Shown here: piece by piece, positions 46,438 to 57,405 of the stretch
Layout: every line of letters starts with the position of its first letter
Numbering within the stretch: position 1 is the stretch's first letter
Source: Flavobacterium hydatis
GTDB lineage: Bacteria > Bacteroidota > Bacteroidia > Flavobacteriales > Flavobacteriaceae
Length of the DNA stretch: 64,000 bases
Direction of reading: 5' to 3'
NCBI RefSeq assembly: GCF_000737695.1
Contig: NZ_JPRM01000023.1
Location: forward strand, 1 to 64,000
Made by a program: the position numbers and the translations under genes
Notes under the pieces: generated by a model
Database searches by the model: none
Told to the model about the DNA's origin: nothing
Seen by the model: only the letters and a program-made list of their open reading frames with translations

Positions 46438-47400
46438 ATGGCAACAATTACTGCTGCAGACGTAAATAAATTAAGACAAACTACAGGTGCCGGAATGATG
46501 GACTGTAAAAAAGCTTTAGTTGAGGCTGATGGAGATTTCGATAAAGCTATACAAAACCTTAGAGAAAAAGGTCAAAAAGTTGCTGCTAATCGTTCTGACC
46601 GTGAGTCTTCTGAAGGAGCTGCTGTTTCTTTTATCAATGCTGACAATACTAAAGGAGCTATCATCACTTTAAACTGCGAAACAGATTTCGTAGGTAAAAA
46701 TGAGGCTTTCATAACTTTGGCTAAAGAATTAGTTGAAAAAGCTATCAATTTCTCTTCTAAAGAAGAATTCTTAGCTTCAGATTTCAACGGAATTACTGTT
46801 GCTGAAAAATTAATCGAGCAAACTGGAGTTATCGGAGAAAAAATCGAAATCGGTGGTTTTGAAATTTTAGAAGGTGCTTTTGTTGGATCTTATGTTCACG
46901 TTAACAAAATTGCTGCATTAACTGCAATTTCTGCTGCAATTCCTAACGCTGACGTTTTAACTAAAGATGTTTCTATGCAAGTTGCTTCTATGGGAGCTGA
47001 TACATTATCTTACAAAGATTTTGATCCTGCTTTCGTTGAATCTGAACTTGCTGCTCGTATTGCTGTAATCGAAAAAGATAATGAAGAAGCTAAACGTTTA
47101 GGAAAAACTTTAAAAAATGTTCCTAAATATATTTCTTTCTCTCAATTAACTGAAGAAGTTTTAAAACAAGCTGAAGAAGATGCTAAAGCTGAATTAAAAG
47201 CTGAAGGTAAACCAGAGCAAATTTGGGATAAAATTATTCCAGGAAAAGTTCAACGTTTTATCTCTGACAATACTACTTTAGATCAAGAGAAAGCTTTACT
47301 TGACCAAAACTTCATCAAAGATGATAGTAAAAAAGTTGGTGATTACGTTAAAAGTTTCAACGTTGAAATTACAGGTTTCAAAAGAGTTACTTTAGGATAA
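46438..47400 (+). CDS. tsf: Translation elongation factor Ts
   Basis: EF-Ts exchanges GDP for GTP on EF-Tu. The 320-residue product starts with the UBA-like domain (VNKLRQTTGAGMMDCKKAL at about 9-27, then DKAIQNLREKG) and contains the core TLNCETDFVGKNEAF (about 78-92). The C-terminal part shows FISDNTTLDQEKALLDQ. It ends at a bidirectional terminator. Confidence 0.98.
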   Translation: MATITAADVNKLRQTTGAGMMDCKKALVEADGDFDKAIQNLREKGQKVAANRSDRESSEGAAVSFINADNTKGAIITLNCETDFVGKNEAFITLAKELVEKAINFSSKEEFLASDFNGITVAEKLIEQTGVIGEKIEIGGFEILEGAFVGSYVHVNKIAALTAISAAIPNADVLTKDVSMQVASMGADTLSYKDFDPAFVESELAARIAVIEKDNEEAKRLGKTLKNVPKYISFSQLTEEVLKQAEEDAKAELKAEGKPEQIWDKIIPGKVQRFISDNTTLDQEKALLDQNFIKDDSKKVGDYVKSFNVEITGFKRVTLG

Positions 47401-47418
47401 TCTATTCTATTCGCATAT

Positions 47419-47452
47419 AAAAAAAGAGAGACTTTACGGTCTCTCTTTTTTA
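47419..47452. terminator. Bidirectional terminator between tsf and the M3 peptidase gene
   Basis: AAAAAGAGAGAC pairs with GTCTCTCTTTTT around a 6-base loop; A and T runs flank it. Confidence 0.9.
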
Positions 47453-47458
47453 TTATAA

Positions 47459-49588
47459 TTATTTGTTTGATTTAGTAGCCGGAACTTCAAAACCTCTTGC
47501 TTTCATTAAAGCATTAATCTCTGGATTATGCCCTCTAAAAGATTTATAAGCTTCTTCCTGATCTGTTGTATTACCAACACTAAATATCTTATCGTGTAAT
47601 CTTTTGGCAACATCTTTATCATAAGGCCCTTTTGCCTCAGTAAAAGCCTCGTAAGCATCTGCACTGATAACATCTGCCCATAAATAACTATAATATCCGC
47701 TTGCATAACCATCACTAGAGAAAATATGTCCGAATTGAGGAATACGATGACGCATTACAATTTCTTTAGGCATATTAAGTTTAGTCAATGTTTCTTTTTC
47801 AAAAACTGTAGGATCTATAACAGAATCTCCTGCTAAATGTAATTTCATATCGATAAGAGAACTTGAAATTGTCTCTACAGTAGAAAATCCTTCATTAAAT
47901 GTTGCTGCTTTTGCAATACGCTCAACCAAATCTTTAGGGATAGGTTCTCCTGTTTTGTAGTTTAAAGCAAATTTATTAAGCACCTCAGGAGTTTCTAACC
48001 AACGCTCTAAGATTTGAGATGGAAACTCAACATAATCTCTTGCAACAGCAGTTCCTGATAATGTAGGATACGTAACATCCGAACATAAACCATGCAATGC
48101 GTGTCCAAATTCATGAAATAAAGTTGTAGCATCAGACCAAGAAATTAAGACTGGCTCATTATCATTCCCTTTAATAAAATTACTATTATTAGAAACTATC
48201 GTAAGGACATTGCCATCTAATTTTTGTTGTTTCCTATACGCATTCATCCATGCTCCAGAACGTTTTCCTTTACGCGCATATGGATCAAAATACCATAAAC
48301 CTACCACTTTTCCAGTCTTAATATTAGATACTTCCCAAACTCTTACATCTGGATGATATACAGGAACATCTGTTATTTGCTTAAATTTTAAATCAAATAA
48401 TTCACCAGCAACCCAAAACATTCCTTCACGTAATTTTTCTAATTGAAGATATTCTTTAACCACATTTTGATCTAAATCATATTTTGCTTTTCTAACTTTT
48501 TCAGCATAATAACGATAATCCCAAGGTTCTATCTGAAACTTACCTCCTTCGGCAACAACAATCTGCTGCATATCGGCAACATCTTTGTGAACTTGATTTA
48601 CCGCAGGCTCCCAAACAGCTTCCATTAAAGCCATTGCTCTCTCTGGAGTTTTTGCCATTCTATTCGTTAAATTCCAATGAGCAAAAGTCGGATAACCCAA
48701 AAGTTTAGCTTTTGCAGCGCGAAGTTGTAATATTTCGACCAAAGTCGATTTATTATCATGCTCGTCTCCGTTATCTCCTCTGTTTATAAACATTCTCCAA
48801 ACTTTCTCTCTTAATTCTCTATTAGTCGAAAAAGTTAAAAAAGGCTCTACAAAAGAACGTGTATTAGCAATACAACCTATTGCCGAAAGTTTTCTTTCTT
48901 TAGCCTGAGCTATAGCAGCTTTTTTTATTCCGTCAGGCAAACCATCAAAGTCAGCTTCAGTGGTTAATGCCACATATTGATCATTTTCTTCAGCCAATAA
49001 ATTCTGACTGAACTTAGAAAATAAGGTTGATAATTGCTTGTTAATTTCTGCAACTTTCGCTTTATCCGCGTCGCTTAAATTAGCTCCTTGCTTATTAAAC
49101 TCTGTATGATAAACCCAAATAAGTCTTTGTTGCTCGCTAGTTAATTTCTTTTTATCAGGGGAATTATATAGTTTTTCGATTCTAGCAAACAATTTCCTAT
49201 TTTGATAAAACTTGGTAGATTGTGCAGCAAGCAAAGGCTCGATGTCTTTTTCTATCAAAGCAAATTCTGGAGTACTAATATTGGAAGAATAAATACCATA
49301 AACCGTCATAACTCTAGACAATGTTTTACCAGAACGTTCCAATTCGGCAATAGTATTATCAAAAGTTGCAGGTTTTGGATTATTTGCAATAGCATCAATC
49401 TCATCGCTTTTTTGTTTGATAGCAACATCAAAAGCTGGCTTAAAATCGGCTATTTTATATTCTGTAAAAGCTGGCACACCACCATAAGGACCAGTCCATT
49501 TTTGTAATAATGGATTTTGTGAGTTTGTTTGTGCCTGAACAGAAGATAAAGATGCAGCCATAATTAGAATAGTGACAATTTTTTTCAT
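47459..49588 (-). CDS. dcp: M3-family zinc metallopeptidase (peptidyl-dipeptidase type)
   Basis: The 709-residue enzyme carries the M3 zinc site HEFGHALHG at about residues 490-498, with the second part in AATFNEGFSTVE further on. It has the family elements GARKRSGAWM-like (RKGKRSGAWM) and YPTLSGTAV. A signal peptide (IVTILIMAASLSSVQAQ at about 4-20) indicates export to the periplasm or outer membrane. Members of this branch cut dipeptides from peptide C-termini. It is a single gene with its own promoter box. Confidence 0.92.
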   Translation of the reverse strand: MKKIVTILIMAASLSSVQAQTNSQNPLLQKWTGPYGGVPAFTEYKIADFKPAFDVAIKQKSDEIDAIANNPKPATFDNTIAELERSGKTLSRVMTVYGIYSSNISTPEFALIEKDIEPLLAAQSTKFYQNRKLFARIEKLYNSPDKKKLTSEQQRLIWVYHTEFNKQGANLSDADKAKVAEINKQLSTLFSKFSQNLLAEENDQYVALTTEADFDGLPDGIKKAAIAQAKERKLSAIGCIANTRSFVEPFLTFSTNRELREKVWRMFINRGDNGDEHDNKSTLVEILQLRAAKAKLLGYPTFAHWNLTNRMAKTPERAMALMEAVWEPAVNQVHKDVADMQQIVVAEGGKFQIEPWDYRYYAEKVRKAKYDLDQNVVKEYLQLEKLREGMFWVAGELFDLKFKQITDVPVYHPDVRVWEVSNIKTGKVVGLWYFDPYARKGKRSGAWMNAYRKQQKLDGNVLTIVSNNSNFIKGNDNEPVLISWSDATTLFHEFGHALHGLCSDVTYPTLSGTAVARDYVEFPSQILERWLETPEVLNKFALNYKTGEPIPKDLVERIAKAATFNEGFSTVETISSSLIDMKLHLAGDSVIDPTVFEKETLTKLNMPKEIVMRHRIPQFGHIFSSDGYASGYYSYLWADVISADAYEAFTEAKGPYDKDVAKRLHDKIFSVGNTTDQEEAYKSFRGHNPEINALMKARGFEVPATKSNK

Positions 49589-49625
49589 GTACGTTATTTA
49601 ATATTTATACAATAAATGCAATTCT

Positions 49626-49633
49626 CAAATATA
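49626..49633 (-). promoter_or_regulatory. -7 box of the M3 peptidase gene
   Basis: The minus strand reads TATATTTG about 38 bp before the ATG at 49588. A TTG at the expected distance is not seen. Confidence 0.45.
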
Positions 49634-49727
49634 GCCAATAATTAGGATTGCTATTACATAAAAAAGCCACATCTTAAATACATCCTAACAATGTTTTTAT
49701 AAAAATAAATACTCCGAATAATATATT

Positions 49728-49735
49728 TAAATTTG
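49728..49735 (+). promoter_or_regulatory. -7 box of the yhhQ-type gene
   Basis: TAAATTTG lies 18 bp before the ATG at 49754. No clear TTG box upstream. Confidence 0.45.
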
Positions 49736-49753
49736 GCATATTAAAATTTATCT

Positions 49754-50434
49754 ATGTTTAAAACCAGGAAAGAAATTGTTTTTGTTATCCTTGCCGGAAT
49801 TTTTATTACCAATGCCGTTGTAGCAGAGTTAATTGGAGGAAAATTAATCCAAATTGGCCCATTTGTAATGAGTATCGGAATCCTTCCTTGGCCGATTGTT
49901 TTTTTAACAACCGATTTAATTAATGAGTATTTCGGAGAAAAAGGGGTTAAAAAACTTTCTTTTATAACGGCATGTTTAATCGCTTATGCCTTTATTATCT
50001 TATTTATGTCTATCGTAATTCCTGCTGCAAAAGGAATTAGTCCTGTAAATGACGAACAATTCCAGGCAGTTTTTGGGCAAAGTATGTGGATTATTGTTGG
50101 TAGTCTTATTGCTTTTATGGCATCTCAGTTAATAGACGTTTGGATGTTTTGGTTTTTTAAAAGAAGAACAGGAGAAAATAAAATATGGCTTAGAACAACG
50201 GGATCAACAGTAATTTCACAACTATTTGATTCTTTTATTGTTTTAGGAATTGCTTTTTGGTTACCCGGAAAAATAAATTTCGATACCTTTATATCTTCAG
50301 CATTAACAGGCTATACATTTAAACTTTCTGTTGCCGTATTATTAACTCCATTAATATATTTGGGGCATCATTTAATTAAAAAATATTTGGAAGAAGATAA
50401 TTCCGAAGAAAAAAAAGACAACCATTCAGCATGA
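49754..50434 (+). CDS. yhhQ: Queuosine precursor transporter (YhhQ family)
   Basis: The 226-residue protein has about six membrane segments and the VUT/DUF165 features FITNAVVAELIGGKL (about 18-32), PIVFLTTDLINEYFGEKG (about 48-65), and the DSFIVLGIAFWLPG segment. YhhQ proteins take up queuine precursors such as preQ0 or preQ1 for tRNA modification. queG is at 5500 in this window, so queuosine is used by this organism. The gene overlaps the next one by 4 bp (ATGA). Confidence 0.9.
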   Translation: MFKTRKEIVFVILAGIFITNAVVAELIGGKLIQIGPFVMSIGILPWPIVFLTTDLINEYFGEKGVKKLSFITACLIAYAFIILFMSIVIPAAKGISPVNDEQFQAVFGQSMWIIVGSLIAFMASQLIDVWMFWFFKRRTGENKIWLRTTGSTVISQLFDSFIVLGIAFWLPGKINFDTFISSALTGYTFKLSVAVLLTPLIYLGHHLIKKYLEEDNSEEKKDNHSA

Positions 50435-51075
50435 AAATTTACAATACCATTTTTTTGATTTTAATTTTATGCTGCTTAATAAGTTGTAACAAAAATGATC
50501 GAGATCAATTATTAAAGTCAACGACGAGTGTTTCGGATAAAATAAAAGACATTTCGGAAAGTACAATAGAAACGATAACTTCAGTTAAAGATTCGATTAC
50601 AAAAACAATAGGTACGCCAAGTAAAATAAAAAACAATAAAACCACTACAGAAAAAGCAATAGTCTTAAAAGATAGTATAGGAATAGAAAATTTCGAAAAC
50701 GAAAAACTTAAAGGCTTTACTTATTTCAAAAAATTACTATCTACTTGTAAAACGGGAGAAACTCTGACTCAAAAAGAATTAATTGAGAACCATAACATCC
50801 CAAAAGAGGGAGTTAGATTAATAAAAAGCATCACCAAAACCGCCGAAGATGAAATTGATATCAAATGGAATTCCACTTGGTTTGTCGAGAAAATTTCGGA
50901 TGCAAAATTTGCCGATGCCCGAATGAAAATAAAATTCGAAGCAAACAAAATGTATACTTCTGGAAAAGCCATCGGAATAAAATACAACAAAAAAATTTAT
51001 AACGACTTAATCATCATTGGAACTTCGGCCTATATCCCTTCGGTAAAAGGCTACCATTGGAAAATTGGAAAATAA
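50431..51075 (+). CDS. Lipoprotein, unknown
   Basis: The 214-residue product has a lipoprotein signal peptide (IFLILILCCLISC; lipobox ending at Cys 19). It then has a Ser/Thr/Lys-rich, probably coiled or extended region to about residue 80, and a compact C-terminal region (ENEKLKGFTYFKKL to the end; WNSTWFVEKISDAKF). No family is recognised. It overlaps the transporter gene by 4 bp, so it is translated with it. It would be anchored to a membrane. Confidence 0.75.
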   Translation: MKIYNTIFLILILCCLISCNKNDRDQLLKSTTSVSDKIKDISESTIETITSVKDSITKTIGTPSKIKNNKTTTEKAIVLKDSIGIENFENEKLKGFTYFKKLLSTCKTGETLTQKELIENHNIPKEGVRLIKSITKTAEDEIDIKWNSTWFVEKISDAKFADARMKIKFEANKMYTSGKAIGIKYNKKIYNDLIIIGTSAYIPSVKGYHWKIGK

Positions 51076-51098
51076 AACATAAAGAAATCAATACCAAA

Positions 51099-51563
51099 AT
51101 GAAGAAAACAAGTATTCTATTTTTATTTATAACGACATTAATATTTACTGCTACAAGCTGTAGCAATGACAGCGACGATGAAAACAATGCTTCAATTGTT
51201 GGTAAATGGGAATTTTCACAATACGGAATTGGTCCCATCGACCACGAGATTTTCACAGACCGTGTCAATGTAACAGAATGCGGTAAAGATTATATAGAAT
51301 TCCTGTCTGACGGAACATTTAAAGTCGTACTATTTCGTAAAGAGAATGGAGACTGCGCCACTTCAAAAGACAATGGAAAATACATAAAAAACGAATCCAC
51401 TCTTTCTCTTATAATATATATGCTAGACTCTGATCATATCATAGAATCAGAACCTACAGATTCAGAAATTATAATGCTAAACGAAAGCACATTAAAATTT
51501 AGATTTTTAACTAAAACTGAAAAGGAAACAGTTTCACAAATTTCAATATTTAAAAAAATATAA
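51099..51563 (+). CDS. Lipocalin-like lipoprotein
   Basis: The 154-residue product has a signal peptide with lipobox TSC (about residues 18-20), an acidic linker SNDSDDENN, and then a lipocalin-like core beginning with the typical IVGKWEFSQY at about 30-39, plus EFLSDGTFKVV and LKFRFLTKTE strands. Single-domain lipocalin-like lipoproteins are common in Flavobacteria and are usually of unknown ligand. ATG at 51099 is chosen over a TTG at 51057 because only it places the signal peptide at the N-terminus. Confidence 0.82.
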   Translation: MKKTSILFLFITTLIFTATSCSNDSDDENNASIVGKWEFSQYGIGPIDHEIFTDRVNVTECGKDYIEFLSDGTFKVVLFRKENGDCATSKDNGKYIKNESTLSLIIYMLDSDHIIESEPTDSEIIMLNESTLKFRFLTKTEKETVSQISIFKKI

Positions 51564-51569
51564 TTAAAA

Positions 51570-52130
51570 ATGGAACCAATAAGATGTGGCTGGTGTTCAG
51601 CAAGCGATTTATATAAAAAATACCATGACGAAGAATGGGGGATTCCTGTTTACGATGATGCATCATTATTTGAGTTTCTAACTCTAGAAACCTTTCAGGC
51701 AGGATTAAGTTGGATAACAATATTAAACAAAAGAGAAAATTTTAGAGCAGCTTTTGACAATTTTGATTATAAAAAAATAGCACAATATCCCGAAGATAAA
51801 ATTGAATCATTGCTTCAAGATACTGGAATAATCCGAAACAAATTAAAAATACGTTCGGCTGTAAGTAACGCGCAAGCATTTATAAAAATACAAGAGGAAT
51901 TTGGAAGTTTTTCCGATTACATCTGGAAATTTACTGATGGAAAACCCATCATCAACAATCCAAAAACATTAAAAGATGTTCCTGCCACTACTCCACTTTC
52001 TGACGCTATTAGTAAAGATTTAAAAAAGAGAGGATTTAAATTTGTTGGCTCAACCGTAATTTACGCCCAAATGCAAGCAACAGGAATGGTCAATGATCAT
52101 ATCGAAGATTGCTGGACTAGAAAAAAATAG
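51570..52130 (+). CDS. tag: DNA-3-methyladenine glycosylase I
   Basis: Tag removes 3-methyladenine from alkylated DNA. The 186-residue protein shows the family start RCGWCSASDLYKKYHDEEWG (about 5-24) with a zinc-binding Cys, the catalytic-region LTLETFQAGLSWITILNKRE (about 43-62), NRKLKIRSA-like NKLKIRSAVSNA, and the C-terminal zinc ligands in MVNDHIEDCW. It begins 6 bp after the lipocalin-like gene. Confidence 0.95.
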   Translation: MEPIRCGWCSASDLYKKYHDEEWGIPVYDDASLFEFLTLETFQAGLSWITILNKRENFRAAFDNFDYKKIAQYPEDKIESLLQDTGIIRNKLKIRSAVSNAQAFIKIQEEFGSFSDYIWKFTDGKPIINNPKTLKDVPATTPLSDAISKDLKKRGFKFVGSTVIYAQMQATGMVNDHIEDCWTRKK

Positions 52131-52216
52131 TTTTCAGTCGCAGTCTCAGTTTTCATTTTTTTTAAACTTGGCATTTTAAGTTCATAACCGAAAACTGCTA
52201 CTGAAAACTGAAAACT
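52130..52216. repeat. Imperfect inverted repeat before the thiamine riboswitch
   Basis: GTTTTCAGT and CAGTTTTC on the left are mirrored by GAAAACTG, ACTGAAAAC and TGAAAAC on the right. The arms span 52130-52155 and 52189-52216. It looks like a flavobacterial filler repeat and could also act as a terminator for tag. Confidence 0.55.
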
Positions 52217-52229
52217 TTAAAAAAAACAT

Positions 52230-52237
52230 TATATTTG
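52230..52237 (+). promoter_or_regulatory. -7 box of the thiamine operon
   Basis: TATATTTG is 7 bp before the riboswitch aptamer; no clear TTG box is present upstream. Confidence 0.55.
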
Positions 52238-52243
52238 CTTCAC

Positions 52244-52324
52244 ACTTTAGGGGTGTCTACAATAAAGTAGGCTGAGATTTTACCCTCTGAACCTGATCTA
52301 GTTCATACTAGCGTAGGGAAAAGT
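52244..52324 (+). promoter_or_regulatory. TPP riboswitch (THI element)
   Basis: The aptamer has all conserved parts of the thiamine pyrophosphate riboswitch in order: GGGGTGTC, GCTGAGAT, ACCCTCTGAACCTGATCTAG, and the CTAGCGTAGGGA end. The P1 stem is ACTTT (52244-52248) with AAAGT (52320-52324). It lies directly after the promoter box and 76 bp before thiS. A second pairing partner for the 5' side of P1 lies at 52366-52373. Confidence 0.95.
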
Positions 52325-52399
52325 AAGATGACTTCCGTGCATACCTATATGCCATTGTAGCCATTCCTAAAGTATAACTATATACTAAATTCTGAAGGA

Positions 52400-52606
52400 A
52401 TGGAACTAAAAATCAATCAACAAACCAAACAATTCAATGCTGAAACTCTTAGCGTTCAGGCATTGCTCGATCTCGAATTTCCCAACAAACAAAATGGCAT
52501 TGCCGTTGCGATAAACAACACCGTTATTCCAAAACCCATCTGGAATACTCATATCCTAAACGAAACCGACGAAATCTTAATTATTTCTGCTACGCAGGGA
52601 GGATAA
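52400..52606 (+). CDS. thiS: Sulfur carrier protein ThiS
   Basis: ThiS is the ubiquitin-like sulfur carrier for thiazole synthesis. The 68-residue product has the beta-grasp fold segments VQALLDLEF and GIAVAINNTVIPK and ends in QGG, the Gly-Gly tail adenylated by ThiF and thiocarboxylated. It is the first gene after the TPP riboswitch. Confidence 0.96.
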   Translation: MELKINQQTKQFNAETLSVQALLDLEFPNKQNGIAVAINNTVIPKPIWNTHILNETDEILIISATQGG

Positions 52607-52622
52607 TTGTATCTATCAATGA

Positions 52623-54554
<1,932 letters not shown>

Positions 54555-54593
54555 GAGAAAGGAAAACAAGAAATAGAGCAAAGAAGCAAGACT

Positions 54594-55190
54594 ATGATAG
54601 TTCTATCAAATCCAACAACGATAACAAACGAAATAAATGTAATCCATTCTCTTTTTGAGGAAGGATTACAATTGTTTCATGTACGAAAACCTAGTTATTC
54701 GCTGAAGGAAATGATTTCGTTTGTAGCTCAGATAAATCCTGAATTCAGGCCACAATTGGTATTACACAGTCACCATGAATTAGTCGAAAGTTTTAAGATA
54801 AACCGAATCCATTTTACAGAAGAAAAAAGAAAAAATAATTTGGAGTTTCCTCCAAAGTTTACAAATCTAATTTTATCAACATCAACACATTCAATTTCAG
54901 ATTTTAATTCATTAACTCCCGAATTTGAATATGCTTTTTTGAGTCCGGTTTATCCAAGTATTTCTAAGGAAAACTATCTCCCTAAAACTGATTTATTTGA
55001 AGCCATAAAAGATAGAACTAATACAAAAACTAAACTAATAGCTTTAGGCGGAATTAATCCTGAAAACATAGAAAAGTCGTTGACAAATGGCTTTGACAAT
55101 GTTGCTTTATTAGGAACTATTTGGAATGCCGAAAACCCAATTAAAAATTTTAAATCATGCCAGAGAATCGCCCTTTCGTACTTACAATAG
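54594..55190 (+). CDS. ThiE/TenI-like thiamine phosphate synthase family protein
   Basis: The 198-residue product has the TIM-barrel layout of the ThiE/TenI family: GLQLFHVRKPSYS (about 23-35), LVLHSHHELVE, SLTPEFEYAFLSPVYPSISK, and IALGGINPENIEK with VALLGTIW near the end. It departs from ThiE at functional points: HVRKPS where ThiE has QMR-K, HFTEE instead of VHLG, and no DGVHLG motif. It may be a thiazole tautomerase like TenI or a relaxed ThiE. A full ThiE is encoded at 55902. It overlaps thiD by 34 bp. Confidence 0.8.
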   Translation: MIVLSNPTTITNEINVIHSLFEEGLQLFHVRKPSYSLKEMISFVAQINPEFRPQLVLHSHHELVESFKINRIHFTEEKRKNNLEFPPKFTNLILSTSTHSISDFNSLTPEFEYAFLSPVYPSISKENYLPKTDLFEAIKDRTNTKTKLIALGGINPENIEKSLTNGFDNVALLGTIWNAENPIKNFKSCQRIALSYLQ

Positions 55191-55912
55191 CTGGTTTTGA
55201 CCCTTCTGGCGGTGCTGGAGTTTTGGCTGATTGCAAAACTTTTGAGCAACATCATGTAGCTGGACTTGCCATAAATACAGGAAATACAATTCAGACAGAA
55301 AAAGAATTCTTTGAAATAGAATGGACATCTCTTGATTTTGTGTTACGTTCCATAAAAACGCTATTCGGAAATTATAATATAAGGGTGGTAAAAATCGGTA
55401 TTGTTCCTTCTCTACATTATTTAAAAGAAATTGTTTTTAATATAAAAGAACTTTCGTCTACAACGCAAATAGTCTGGGATACGGTTTTAAAATCTACAAC
55501 CGAATTTGATTTTATTACCATCGAAAACAAGTCCGATTTAATCGAAATACTTGCTAAAATTGATTTGATTACACCAAATTATAATGAGGTAAAAAAACTA
55601 TTTCCTGATTTTGATTTTGACGAAAGTCAATTAGATAGACAAATTCCAACTGCTATTTTGTTAAAAGGCGGACATAACAACAAAGCTATCGGAACTGATT
55701 ATTTGTATAGTCAAAATGATTTTTTTGTGCTTACGCCAAATAACACCAAATGTTATGCAAAACATGGCTCGGGTTGTGTATTATCATCGGCTATTGCTGC
55801 TAATCTGGCTTTGGGTCAAGATTTAAAATCAGCCTGTGTAAATGCTAAAAATTATATCGAAAAATATTTGAATTCAACTTCAACCTTAATCGGATATCAT
55901 TATGTACAATAA
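55157..55912 (+). CDS. thiD: Hydroxymethylpyrimidine/phosphomethylpyrimidine kinase
   Basis: ThiD phosphorylates HMP and HMP-P to the diphosphate. The 251-residue ribokinase-fold product shows LTIAGFDPSGGAGVLADCKTF-type substrate site (residues about 9-29), the LLKGGHNNKA loop, and the C-terminal anion-hole KHGSGCVLSSAIAANLA with GSGC at about 209-212. It overlaps the ThiE-like gene by 34 bp and thiE by 11 bp. Confidence 0.95.
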   Translation: MPENRPFVLTIAGFDPSGGAGVLADCKTFEQHHVAGLAINTGNTIQTEKEFFEIEWTSLDFVLRSIKTLFGNYNIRVVKIGIVPSLHYLKEIVFNIKELSSTTQIVWDTVLKSTTEFDFITIENKSDLIEILAKIDLITPNYNEVKKLFPDFDFDESQLDRQIPTAILLKGGHNNKAIGTDYLYSQNDFFVLTPNNTKCYAKHGSGCVLSSAIAANLALGQDLKSACVNAKNYIEKYLNSTSTLIGYHYVQ

Positions 55913-56540
55913 ACTACAATACATCTCACAAGGAAATACAATCGAGGCACAATTGTACAATATTCACGAGGCGTTAGATAATGGCTGTGATTGGGTACAA
56001 ATGCGATTTAAAAACCAAACTGCAAAGAATGCTTTTGCTTTAGCAGAAGCGGTAAAGTTTTTATGCGAAGAATATCTAGCTAATTTCATTATCAATGATA
56101 ATGTATATCTAGCACAACAAATTGCTGCCGATGGAGTTCATCTAGGGCTTTCGGACACAAAAATAGAGGACGCTCGAGCCATATTAGGAAACACTAAAAT
56201 CATTGGAGGAACAGCCAATACATTTGAAGATATTTCTAATCATATAAAAAATGGCTGCGATTATATTGGTCTTGGCCCATTTCAATTCACAAAAACTAAA
56301 GAGAAATTAAGTCCTATTTTAGGTTTAGAAGGATATTATGAGATTATGCAAAAAATCAAATCTAATAATCTCCAAATTCCTATTTATGCTATTGGCGGAA
56401 TCACATTAGAAAACGTTGATCAGTTAATAGAAACTGGAATTCACGGTATTGCTGTTTCTGGAATGATTACCAAAAGTCCCGAAAAAGGAAAACTCATTAC
56501 ACAACTTAACGAAAAATTATATGCAAACGTCATTATTTAA
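55902..56540 (+). CDS. thiE: Thiamine-phosphate synthase
   Basis: ThiE joins HMP diphosphate and thiazole phosphate to thiamine phosphate. The 212-residue protein shows WVQMRFKNQ (about 31-39), [22 protein letters not shown] (the NDR-like and DGVHLG parts at about 62-84), [15 protein letters not shown], and [12 protein letters not shown]. All diphosphate-binding elements are present. It overlaps thiD (11 bp) and thiG (20 bp). Confidence 0.96.
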   Translation: MYNKLQYISQGNTIEAQLYNIHEALDNGCDWVQMRFKNQTAKNAFALAEAVKFLCEEYLANFIINDNVYLAQQIAADGVHLGLSDTKIEDARAILGNTKIIGGTANTFEDISNHIKNGCDYIGLGPFQFTKTKEKLSPILGLEGYYEIMQKIKSNNLQIPIYAIGGITLENVDQLIETGIHGIAVSGMITKSPEKGKLITQLNEKLYANVII

Positions 56541-57297
56541 AATAGGCGATAAATCACTTGAATCCCGTTTGTTTTTGGGAACAGGAAAATTTGGCTCGAA
56601 TCTGGAAATGGAAAAAGCTATTTTGGCTTCGGGAAGTGAATTAGTTACGGTTGCTTTAAAACGCATTGATTTAGAAACCGAAACCGATGCTATTTTATCA
56701 CACTTAAAACATCCGAGAATTAATTTATTACCAAATACATCGGGTGCCAGAAATGCAAAAGAAGCAATATTCGCAGCGCAATTAGCACGTGAAGCTCTTG
56801 AGACTAATTGGCTAAAACTCGAAATTCATCCTGACCCAAAATACTTAATGCCCGATGCTATCGAAACTTTAATAGCTACCGAAGAATTGGCTAAACTAGG
56901 TTTTATTGTGCTGCCCTACATTCACGCTGATCCTGTTTTATGCAAACGTCTTGAAGATGTAGGAACAGCAGCAGTAATGCCATTGGGATCTCCTATTGGG
57001 AGTAATAAGGGATTAAAGACAATCGATTTCTTAGAGATTATAATCGAGCAAAGCAATGTTCCTGTAATTATTGATGCCGGAATCGGAGCTCCATCCGACG
57101 CCGCAAAAGCTATGGAATTAGGTGCTGATGCAGTTTTGGTTAATACTGCAATTGCCGTAGCAGGAAATCCAGAATTAATGGCGGAAGCTTTTAGAGAAGC
57201 TGTAATTGCTGGCCGAAAAGCCTATGAAGCGAAACTAGGAAAACAATATAATCAAGCAATTGCTTCGAGCCCGTTGACTTCTTTTTTATATGATTAA
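56521..57297 (+). CDS. thiG: Thiazole synthase ThiG
   Basis: ThiG forms the thiazole phosphate from DXP, ThiS thiocarboxylate and dehydroglycine. The 258-residue TIM-barrel shows FLGTGKFGS (about 17-25), VTVALKRID with the active-site Lys-containing region, [30 protein letters not shown], and [27 protein letters not shown] phosphate site. It overlaps thiE by 20 bp. Confidence 0.97.
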   Translation: MQTSLFKIGDKSLESRLFLGTGKFGSNLEMEKAILASGSELVTVALKRIDLETETDAILSHLKHPRINLLPNTSGARNAKEAIFAAQLAREALETNWLKLEIHPDPKYLMPDAIETLIATEELAKLGFIVLPYIHADPVLCKRLEDVGTAAVMPLGSPIGSNKGLKTIDFLEIIIEQSNVPVIIDAGIGAPSDAAKAMELGADAVLVNTAIAVAGNPELMAEAFREAVIAGRKAYEAKLGKQYNQAIASSPLTSFLYD

Positions 57298-57307
57298 CTT
57301 AAATTAT

Positions 57308-57392
57308 TTAACCGCAAAGTACACTAAGAAAAAACGCAAAGAACACAAAGCTTTGCGAACTTTGCGTAAACCTTTGTGCCCTTTGCGGTTAA
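57308..57392. repeat. Inverted repeat between thiG and thiH
   Basis: TTAACCGCAAAG (57308-57319) and CTTTGCGGTTAA (57381-57392) are exact reverse complements; inside them further GCAAAG and CTTTGC copies form a second arm pair. It folds as a long hairpin in the thiamine operon transcript, just before the thiH ATG at 57406. Confidence 0.75.
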
Positions 57393-57405
57393 AAAACAAA
57401 ATCCA

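Noticed and set aside
49589..49753. preQ1-type riboswitch upstream of the queuosine transporter
   Set aside because: No conserved preQ1 aptamer pattern seen; only promoter boxes are present.
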